The notes under the pieces are model-generated. The model had not been told where the DNA came from. It was given only the letters and a program-made list of their open reading frames with translations, and made no database searches. Shown one piece after another: positions 1 to 5,044 of a DNA stretch of 5,044 bases (the stretch's first letter is position 1; each line of letters opens with the position of its first letter). The stretch comes from an uncultured Gammaproteobacteria bacterium (GTDB lineage Bacteria; Pseudomonadota; Gammaproteobacteria; Nitrosococcales; Methylophagaceae): positions 1 through 5,044 of the forward strand of contig CAJXPP010000173.1 in NCBI GenBank assembly GCA_913058195.1, read 5' to 3'. Made by a program: the position numbers and the translations under genes.

Positions 1-13
1 GTATAAGAGACAG
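1..13. other. Nextera/Tn5 mosaic-end adapter remnant (artefact)
   Basis: The first 13 bases, GTATAAGAGACAG, are identical to the last 13 bases of the 19-base Tn5 mosaic end used in Nextera libraries. The reverse complement of the same motif starts the adapter at the other end of the window, so this is untrimmed adapter and not genome. The DUF4340 reading frame happens to stay open through it, so a gene caller would add about four false residues (LSLI-like) to that protein's end. Confidence 0.93.
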
Positions 14-622
14 GCTACTCCACTGCCCATCTGACAATTTGAGGATTAAATGCTGGGTGTTAAGTTGATTGTCTTTATCAAGCATAGGCAATTCAAGTTT
101 AGTAAGCTGTTGCTGCTCAGAAAATAGACGGTTATCAATAAAGCTAGAGGCCGAAGAGTTAAGTAATGGGGCTAAGGTATCATTGATAAGGTAAATTATT
201 TCATCATGTCTAATATAACGGTGGCTACTTAAGCTTTCTATGGCTCCAAGCTCAAAATGTTGCTGATTAAGTTGGAGAGATAAGTTTACGGGGTTTAGGC
301 CAAACTGTTGCAAATCTACGTCATTTTTGGGTTTAAATTGACTGTATATTTGTGCTGACAACAGATTCAATATTAAATTGACTCGAACATCATTTGCTTG
401 TGCTTTGATGGGCTTTATTATTTGCCAATGTGAACCGTTTTTAATAATCGCTATAGAGTCGCGGTGTTGCCTATTGATAACTATAGTTGATACATCAGAA
501 ACCTTTAGCTGAGATAGTGTTTGATTTCTAACCGTATCGACTTCAGCTTCATGATTAATTAAATAATAGAGTCCAACAATGGCAATCACTAAGAGTAGGT
601 TTATTAAATAACGACTTCTCAT
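14..622 (-). CDS. DUF4340 domain protein, C-terminus cut off by the contig end
   Basis: This is a membrane-anchored protein of the DUF4340 family, last gene of the visible ABC export operon. Translating down from ATG at 622-620 gives 203 genomic codons with no stop. The N-terminus is MRSRYLINLL followed by a hydrophobic helix (about residues 5-22), which suggests a single anchor with the rest outside the cytoplasmic face. Family-like features follow: a W-Q-I-I-K-P-I-K segment around 66-73, a region of the form LQQFGLNP around 104-111 leading into short beta-strand repeats, and an ELGA turn around 124-127. Family members are usually near 300 residues (from memory), so roughly a third is missing. 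It starts 2 bases after the stop of the GldG-like gene and has no strong Shine-Dalgarno sequence, so translational coupling is likely. Its biochemical role is not established; pairing with a GldG-like protein suggests it is an accessory part of the exporter. The family call is from recognised pattern, without a profile search. Confidence 0.82.
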
Positions 623-624
623 TG

Positions 625-1983
625 CTAGCGACGTTTCCGCCAAATAATATACCCAGTAATGAAGAGCACTAGAGGTATAACGATCAAAAAGCCAAATGCA
701 ATGATGATGGATTGAGTTTTAGATAAATTAAATTGATTATCTAAGGTTGTTTTTGTAGGAATATTAATAAGTGCATCATCACCTGCAAGCCAGTTAATAA
801 TAGCTAGTCCAAGGTCGAGATTAGCACCATTACCAATATAAGTATTTGAGACAAAATCGCTATCACCAATTATTGCAATACGTTGTAGTTCATCATTATC
901 TGCAAGCTTACGACTTAATAAATAAGCGATACTGAGTGGGCCAGCCGTATCTGAGCCTTGCTCAAAGTGAAACTCTTGCTCTGGCTCTTCATCAATTAGT
1001 TCAGCTCTTGACCATGTATTTACTTGCGTTTGTAGTAGTGAAGTAGCCTGCCAAATACCTTCGGTTTCAATACTTTCAAGTGCAACGGCTTGAGGGAAAA
1101 GAGTCACGCTTTTAACTGCTTCGCCGACAGGGTGTTTTGCGTAATCATTGACTAAAGTAAAACGTGGATCTGAAATACCTAATAATTCAGCATTAGGGTC
1201 AAGCACAGTGCCATCAATAAATTCAATATTAAGTTTTTCTGCTAGCGGCCTAAGGTAGTGGTGTGTATTAGGATCTGCCAACCACACTAAATTGCCACCT
1301 GCATCAATATAATTGTTAATAATATTGATTTCACCTTCTAACCAAGCTCGATCTGGACTGGCAATCACAACGGCAGCGGCATTCATTGGAATTTCACTGT
1401 GTTCAATTAAATTTAAGCCCTGAAACTTAAAGCCTTTTAGCTTCAGTTGTTCACCCCAAATACTTAAATTATAGTTTTCTTGGCTGAGCGGTGTACGCTC
1501 TCCATGCCCTTCAATAAATACCAGCCACTGTTCTTTTTGGCGAGAAACACTAATTAAGGCATTCGTTAATGATTGTTCTGATAAGTCATAGACATGTACT
1601 TGCTGTTTACCATGAGAAACCACCATCTCCGCTTGTTGTTGAATATTAAATTCTCGAACTAAGTTAGGAGAGAACTCTGGGTTTATATAATTCACTACCA
1701 ACTTATCTGAGTATATTTGATAGCGAGAAAGTAAACTCTCCAATGCGGAACGATATTGATCAGAGGGGCTTATAAACGCGTTAATAATGATTACACTATC
1801 TGATTGCTGTAAAAAGTCAGTCGTTGTGTCTGATAGTGTATGTCTGTTATTAGCGGTCCAATCAGAACTGACATTTGTTTTTAGTGATAATTGGGCAAGC
1901 AAAATAATAGTAAGGATTAACAGTATATAAAACAGACTATTTTGGATGGAAAGTTGTCGATGCGTTTTTTTGTTAATGTTCAT
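625..1983 (-). CDS. GldG-like ABC transporter auxiliary protein
   Basis: A 452-residue protein of the GldG / ABC_transp_aux family, the large extracytoplasmic partner of an ABC-2 type transporter. A basic N-terminus is followed by a transmembrane helix at about 17-34. The family-typical start of the soluble domain, of the form DWTANNRHTLS, lies at 41-51. A helix-rich and Rossmann-like soluble region follows, with FIEGHGER at 156-163, an AGGNLVWLADP strand-turn at 228-238, and GDSDFVSN at 373-380. A second transmembrane helix at about 424-447 is followed by a short basic tail (WRKRR). Two helices flanking one big domain place the bulk in the periplasm. In Flavobacterium GldG is needed for gliding, but homologues are common in non-gliding bacteria, so gliding should not be inferred. 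ATG at 1983 lies 1 base after the permease stop with no evident Shine-Dalgarno, which fits coupled translation. The gene is full length, with no frameshift. Confidence 0.88.
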   Translation of the reverse strand: MNINKKTHRQLSIQNSLFYILLILTIILLAQLSLKTNVSSDWTANNRHTLSDTTTDFLQQSDSVIIINAFISPSDQYRSALESLLSRYQIYSDKLVVNYINPEFSPNLVREFNIQQQAEMVVSHGKQQVHVYDLSEQSLTNALISVSRQKEQWLVFIEGHGERTPLSQENYNLSIWGEQLKLKGFKFQGLNLIEHSEIPMNAAAVVIASPDRAWLEGEINIINNYIDAGGNLVWLADPNTHHYLRPLAEKLNIEFIDGTVLDPNAELLGISDPRFTLVNDYAKHPVGEAVKSVTLFPQAVALESIETEGIWQATSLLQTQVNTWSRAELIDEEPEQEFHFEQGSDTAGPLSIAYLLSRKLADNDELQRIAIIGDSDFVSNTYIGNGANLDLGLAIINWLAGDDALINIPTKTTLDNQFNLSKTQSIIIAFGFLIVIPLVLFITGYIIWRKRR

Positions 1984-1984
1984 A

Positions 1985-2737
1985 TTAATTGAGACGCTCA
2001 GAATCTAAACGACGCACAGTCAGAATGATAAATGTAATGCTAACGATGAGGTAATAACTGATGTCACTGCTATGAACTTCACCTTGTAAGAACGGTTGGT
2101 AATGACGCAATAAAGATAACCAGCTGAATAAACCAGAAGATTCACCGACAGTTTGTGAATTACCTGCCCAATCAATAATCCATAATAAAAATAAGCTGGA
2201 AAAGGTCGTCATAGCAGCAATAGTTGGCTGTTTTGTCAGTGATGAAAGGTATAGGCCAATAGCGGTAAAACTAGCAAGTAAAAGGGTTAAGCCAACAAAA
2301 CCTGAAGCTAAAAGACTAAAATCAATATGACTGCCAATACTTAATGAAACAGGCATTAAGATAATGAGTAGCAGTAATATCATTAAAAAGCCGAAAGTCC
2401 CTAAAAACTTACCTAATACAATTTCGTAGATGGATAAGGGGGCAGAAAGCAATAAAGGTAAGCTCTCATTACGTCGTTCTTCGGCAATTAATCGCATAGT
2501 GACAAGTGGTGTAATTAGTAATAGTAATATCGCAGCATTATTGAGTAAGGGCATAGCTATCAACTCTGTTACGCCAGGAGCGCCTGGAATAGTGGAGATT
2601 TTAGCTTGGATCTGAACATAGTAGTCAATATGGCTTAGAAATAAGTAAGCAAGAATAAGCTGTGTTAAGGCAAGAATGATCCATGCTAATGGAGATAGAA
2701 AAAGACGGTAGAGCTCATTTTTAGCAAGGGTAAACAT
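1985..2737 (-). CDS. ABC-2 type membrane permease, GldF-like
   Basis: A 250-residue integral membrane protein, the transport channel half of the exporter. Six hydrophobic segments are visible at about 14-36, 62-81, 109-132, 142-164, 174-190 and 227-241. The cytoplasmic stretch after the second helix, MRLIAEERRNESLPLLLSAP (81-100), matches the ABC-2 family pattern of the form RxxAEExxxxTlexLLsxP that contacts the ATPase. The C-terminal segment, from HYQPFLQGEV through a final helix to VRRLDSER, is also typical of the GldF/NosY-like subgroup. Its ATG at 2737-2735 shares one base with the TGA stop of the ATPase gene (TGATG arrangement), strong evidence that the two are translated together in matched amounts. 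As a half-transporter it probably works as a homodimer with two ATPase subunits; that is inference from the family. The substrate is unknown. Confidence 0.88.
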   Translation of the reverse strand: MFTLAKNELYRLFLSPLAWIILALTQLILAYLFLSHIDYYVQIQAKISTIPGAPGVTELIAMPLLNNAAILLLLITPLVTMRLIAEERRNESLPLLLSAPLSIYEIVLGKFLGTFGFLMILLLLIILMPVSLSIGSHIDFSLLASGFVGLTLLLASFTAIGLYLSSLTKQPTIAAMTTFSSLFLLWIIDWAGNSQTVGESSGLFSWLSLLRHYQPFLQGEVHSSDISYYLIVSITFIILTVRRLDSERLN

Positions 2738-3669
2738 CAGACCGCTTGCTCTTCTTGAATAATCTTCATAAATACATCCTCTAAGGAATGCTGCTCAGGT
2801 GTAAGCTGTTTTAATTGCCATTGTTGTGTCACTGCGTTGCTAATCAGCATATCAGTTGGGTTTTTTTCAGGCTGATAATGTAAGCGAAACTGATTGTTAG
2901 CAAGCACATCAACTTGAGTGATGCCAGTAAGAGAATTTAATTCATTGTGATCTGGGGGAGAGCCAAGCTCTATTAATAAACTTGATGATTGCATCTGTTG
3001 GCTTAAACCTGCAATTGTATCGCTAAGAATCAATTGCCCTTGATTAATTATTTGTACACGATCACAAAGCATTTGAACTTCTGGCAAGATATGAGTTGAT
3101 AAAATCACACTATGCTCATTGGCAACATCTCGAATTAGATGGCGAATTTCTCTTATCTGAATGGGATCTAGCCCTGATGTAGGTTCATCCATAATAACAA
3201 CCGCTGGGTTATGGATGATTGCTTGGGCAATACCTACACGCTGTTGATAACCTTTAGATAAATTAGCAATGAGCCGTTTGATTACATTAGTTAGGCCACA
3301 ACGTTCAATAACGGAATCAACAGCAGATTTAACCTTGGAGGATTGAATTTTGTTTATATGAGCGCTGAATGTAAGAAACTCTTTAACGGTGAGTTCTTTA
3401 TAAAGCGGTGGTTGTTCGGGTAAATAGCCAATATGTGCTTTAGCTTGTTTAGGCTGGGTGAGAAGGTCATAGCCATTAATGGTGATTTCACCTTCGCTGG
3501 GTGCTAAATTACCACTGAGCATTTTCATGGTAGTGCTTTTTCCAGCACCATTAGGGCCTAAAAAGCCAAGTACCTCACCTTTATTAATTGCAAAGCTGAC
3601 ACGATTAACTGCTTTTTGTGAGCCGTAATGTCGAGATAACTCGCGAGTGGAAAGTAATGGGCTAGACAT
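2737..3669 (-). CDS. ABC transporter ATP-binding protein, GldA-like
   Basis: The cytoplasmic ATPase driving the neighbouring permease. Numbered from the ATG at 3669 (310 residues), all nucleotide-binding motifs are intact: Walker A GPNGAGKST at 38-46, Q-loop glutamine at 86 in LPEQPPLY, signature LSKGYQQ at 137-143, Walker B VVIMDEP at 157-163 with the catalytic glutamate, D-loop SGLD at 165-168 and switch histidine H193. A C-terminal extension of about 85 residues ends in the SLEDVFMKI pattern usual for GldA/CcmA-type exporter ATPases. Start choice: an in-frame TTG at 3678 would add three residues (MNI) and overlap the upstream TGA by 3 bases; the ATG at 3669, five bases after that stop, is preferred as the commoner start codon. 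Neither has a Shine-Dalgarno, so initiation probably depends on ribosomes finishing the upstream gene. The stop overlaps the permease start by one base. Family is certain; substrate is not. Confidence 0.93.
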   Translation of the reverse strand: MSSPLLSTRELSRHYGSQKAVNRVSFAINKGEVLGFLGPNGAGKSTTMKMLSGNLAPSEGEITINGYDLLTQPKQAKAHIGYLPEQPPLYKELTVKEFLTFSAHINKIQSSKVKSAVDSVIERCGLTNVIKRLIANLSKGYQQRVGIAQAIIHNPAVVIMDEPTSGLDPIQIREIRHLIRDVANEHSVILSTHILPEVQMLCDRVQIINQGQLILSDTIAGLSQQMQSSSLLIELGSPPDHNELNSLTGITQVDVLANNQFRLHYQPEKNPTDMLISNAVTQQWQLKQLTPEQHSLEDVFMKIIQEEQAV

Positions 3670-3674
3670 GATAT

Positions 3675-4892
3675 TCAAATATTTTTTTCAGTTAAACCAA
3701 CCCATTCAAGTGCAGCTAAATAGGCTCTATTGAGTTCAGAAATTGAGGTGTTAGGTGGAATATCTTCAAAATCATCCTGCTCGTAATTAACGATAAACAG
3801 TAATAGTTTCCCCAGCGGGGTATCCGTTTTTAATAATAAAGCATTTCTAAGGTCATTACCTAATGGCAATGAGTCAAGTATCTTTGTCATGGGTTGTTTT
3901 AATATTGCATCTAGAAGTGAAAATAAACCTGCTATAAAAGCAGTGTCCTTATCACAATTAAATGAATGCGCTAATTCAGAGCCCATCTTGGCTCTTATTA
4001 AAGCCGTAGTCATTAGTGCATTTGATTTTGGTTCTAGAGTAGAAAATGCAATCACAGTGGCCCATGACTTGATCGATTTTAAGCCTAGAAATACTAAGCC
4101 TTGGTGAATAGTGTCTATTTGTCGAGGTAGTGCTATGGCAGCAGAATTGAGTAGGCGGAGCAGTTTAAAGCTCAGAGATACATCCTGCTTAATCAGCAGC
4201 TCTAGCTCATCGATAGTAACGTTAGAGTTTTGTAAGCTATTTAGTATACGTAGTACGGCAAGGTTATTATCCGGGAGTGCCTTGCCATCAATTAAAGTTG
4301 GATGGCAGAAAAAATAGCCTTGATAATATTGAAACCCCAGTGTTTTACAAAGCTCATATTGCTCATCGGTCTCTACTTTTTCGGCAAGTAGCTCTACATC
4401 GTGATTCTGGAGCAATGCTACATGCTCGATTAACTCAGATTCTGTTAAGGCTAAAATATCAATTTTTATAATTGAGGCTACTTCAATTAATGGTTTTAAT
4501 TCTTCACGATAAATAAAATCATCTAATGCGATGGTAAAACCTTGCTGTTTAAGCTCGTTAATACCATTAATGACATCATCACTTACTTCGATATCTTCTA
4601 ATACTTCTAATACAATCTTGTCAGGTCTAAAGGGAAGGGGGATTTCTCCAGTGATGAAAGAGCGTGTTAAGTTGATGAAAGCACATTTATTTCCAATGAC
4701 TTTCTCAATACCAAACTCCATAAAAGCATTATTGATAACTTGTGTTGTTGCATTGTCTCCATTGAATTCATTAACACCTGACTCATTAACCATAGAAGAA
4801 CGGAATAGAAGTTCATATGCATAAACTGCTAGATTCTTATCGAATATAGGTTGTCTGGCAATTAATATGGAGTCGGAGATACTTTCTGACAT
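3675..4892 (-). CDS. EAL-HDOD signalling protein (YuxH/CdgJ-type)
   Basis: A 405-residue soluble cytoplasmic protein with an N-terminal EAL domain (about 5-200) and a C-terminal HDOD domain (about 203-390). EAL domains bind or hydrolyse cyclic di-GMP; HDOD is an HD-related helical domain that usually lacks catalytic metal ligands and mediates protein contacts. In the EAL part the motif reads E27-L-L-F-R31. The expected acidic and polar positions are present: N74, E96, E99, D124, D125, K143, E171 and Q191. The usual DDFGTG loop is instead DDFIYR and the EGVET segment is EKVET, so activity cannot be predicted safely. The HDOD part shows KLLRLLNSAA (243-252), a GLxxLG-like helix (265-270) and AFIAGLFSLLDAIL (318-331). 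V. cholerae CdgJ and B. subtilis YuxH share this architecture and have been linked to cyclic di-GMP turnover. ATG at 4892 has a good AAAGGA seven bases upstream. It is the first gene of the operon and ends against the ATPase start. Confidence 0.92.
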   Translation of the reverse strand: MSESISDSILIARQPIFDKNLAVYAYELLFRSSMVNESGVNEFNGDNATTQVINNAFMEFGIEKVIGNKCAFINLTRSFITGEIPLPFRPDKIVLEVLEDIEVSDDVINGINELKQQGFTIALDDFIYREELKPLIEVASIIKIDILALTESELIEHVALLQNHDVELLAEKVETDEQYELCKTLGFQYYQGYFFCHPTLIDGKALPDNNLAVLRILNSLQNSNVTIDELELLIKQDVSLSFKLLRLLNSAAIALPRQIDTIHQGLVFLGLKSIKSWATVIAFSTLEPKSNALMTTALIRAKMGSELAHSFNCDKDTAFIAGLFSLLDAILKQPMTKILDSLPLGNDLRNALLLKTDTPLGKLLLFIVNYEQDDFEDIPPNTSISELNRAYLAALEWVGLTEKNI

Positions 4893-4899
4893 TTAGATG

Positions 4900-4905
4900 T
4901 CCTTT
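4900..4905 (-). promoter_or_regulatory. Ribosome binding site of the EAL-HDOD gene
   Basis: On the minus strand AAAGGA lies here, 7 bases before the ATG at 4892-4890. It is the only strong Shine-Dalgarno in the operon and fixes the start of the first gene. The four downstream genes lack a comparable site. Confidence 0.8.
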
Positions 4906-4991
4906 ACACGAGTTTAGATTGTTATTTAGTAAGTTATAGGACTTAACCTTTATCAGGCTGAATCTTATCATAGATAATGATTGCAGCTAAC
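4906..4991 (-). promoter_or_regulatory. Upstream region of the operon; candidate promoter area
   Basis: This is the only non-coding genomic stretch in the window and must carry any promoter that lies close to the operon. Two -10-like hexamers are visible on the minus strand: TATAAC at 4938-4933, with a weak TTCAGC 18 bases upstream (4962-4957), and TATGAT at 4972-4967, whose -35 position has no good match. Two small overlapping inverted repeats, TTATC-ATA-GATAA (4965-4977) and ATCAT-N5-ATGAT (4967-4981), sit over the second hexamer and could be an operator. These are weak matches in AT-rich DNA, so I claim only that a promoter is expected here. No riboswitch or upstream gene is evident. Confidence 0.3.
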
Positions 4992-4999
4992 TATAAGAG

Positions 5000-5044
5000 C
5001 TGTCTCTTATACACATCTCCGAGCCCACGAGACTAGGCATGATC
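5000..5044. other. Nextera i7 adapter with index (artefact)
   Basis: Positions 5000-5018 read CTGTCTCTTATACACATCT, the complete reverse complement of the Tn5 mosaic end. Positions 5019-5033 read CCGAGCCCACGAGAC, the i7-side Nextera adapter. The next eight bases, TAGGCATG (5034-5041), match my memory of the standard N706 index, and ATC (5042-5044) begins the following P7 sequence. None of this is genome. It should be trimmed before any comparison or submission. Confidence 0.97.

Noticed and set aside
625..1983. Gliding motility as the function, from the GldG resemblance
   Set aside because: The GldA/GldF/GldG-type families are widespread in non-gliding bacteria, and no other gliding gene is visible.
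2574..2587. Short hairpin CCAGG-AGCG-CCTGG that could be read as a terminator
   Set aside because: It lies inside the permease coding sequence, encodes the PGAPG stretch, has only a five-base stem and lacks a T-tract.
2430..2615. Plus-strand reading frame of 61 codons inside the permease gene
   Set aside because: It lies wholly antisense to a well-supported membrane protein gene, has no ribosome binding site of note, and its translation resembles no family.
3889..4824. Four plus-strand reading frames (3889-4107, 4111-4317, 4277-4471, 4531-4824) opposite the EAL-HDOD gene
   Set aside because: All are antisense to one continuous, clearly recognisable two-domain protein. Their products show no domain pattern and they overlap each other; they are shadows of its codon use.
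1..5044. Mosaic-end sequences at both ends read as inverted repeats of a Tn5-like transposon
   Set aside because: The right copy continues directly into the i7 adapter, an index and P7 bases, which exist only in sequencing libraries, and no transposase gene lies between the ends.

Overview
The window is a piece of an AT-rich bacterial chromosome, most likely from a gammaproteobacterium. That assignment rests on the style of the EAL-HDOD protein and of the GldA/GldG-type ABC exporter; no rRNA or other marker is present, so I do not name a genus. Every real gene is on the minus strand. Both ends of the window are sequencing adapter rather than genome: 1-13 is the end of the Nextera/Tn5 mosaic end, and 5000-5044 is a full mosaic end plus the i7 adapter and an index. 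True genomic sequence therefore runs from about 14 to 4991-4999.

Read in the direction of transcription (right to left), a short upstream region of about 100 bases with a good ribosome binding site leads into an EAL-HDOD protein (4892-3675), a putative cyclic-di-GMP-related signalling protein. Four genes for an ABC-2 type export system follow: an ATPase (3669-2737), a six-helix membrane permease (2737-1985), a GldG-type membrane-anchored auxiliary protein (1983-625), and a DUF4340 protein (622 to the left genomic edge, cut off after 203 codons).

The junctions are extremely tight: 5 bases (or a 3-base overlap with the alternative TTG start), a 1-base overlap, a 1-base gap and a 2-base gap. 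Only the first gene has a clear Shine-Dalgarno sequence. This points to one polycistronic message of at least five genes, with translational coupling along it. No terminator was seen inside it, and the 3' end of the operon lies outside the window.

The last four genes form a recurring module (ATPase, permease, GldG-like, DUF4340) related to the GldA/GldF/GldG system known from gliding Bacteroidetes. In other bacteria its substrate is not established. What stands out here is the signalling gene fused in transcription, and almost in translation, to this exporter, with an A7 slippery run at the junction. No mobile element, CRISPR array, tRNA or rRNA was found. Apart from the adapter ends the region looks like ordinary, intact chromosomal DNA.
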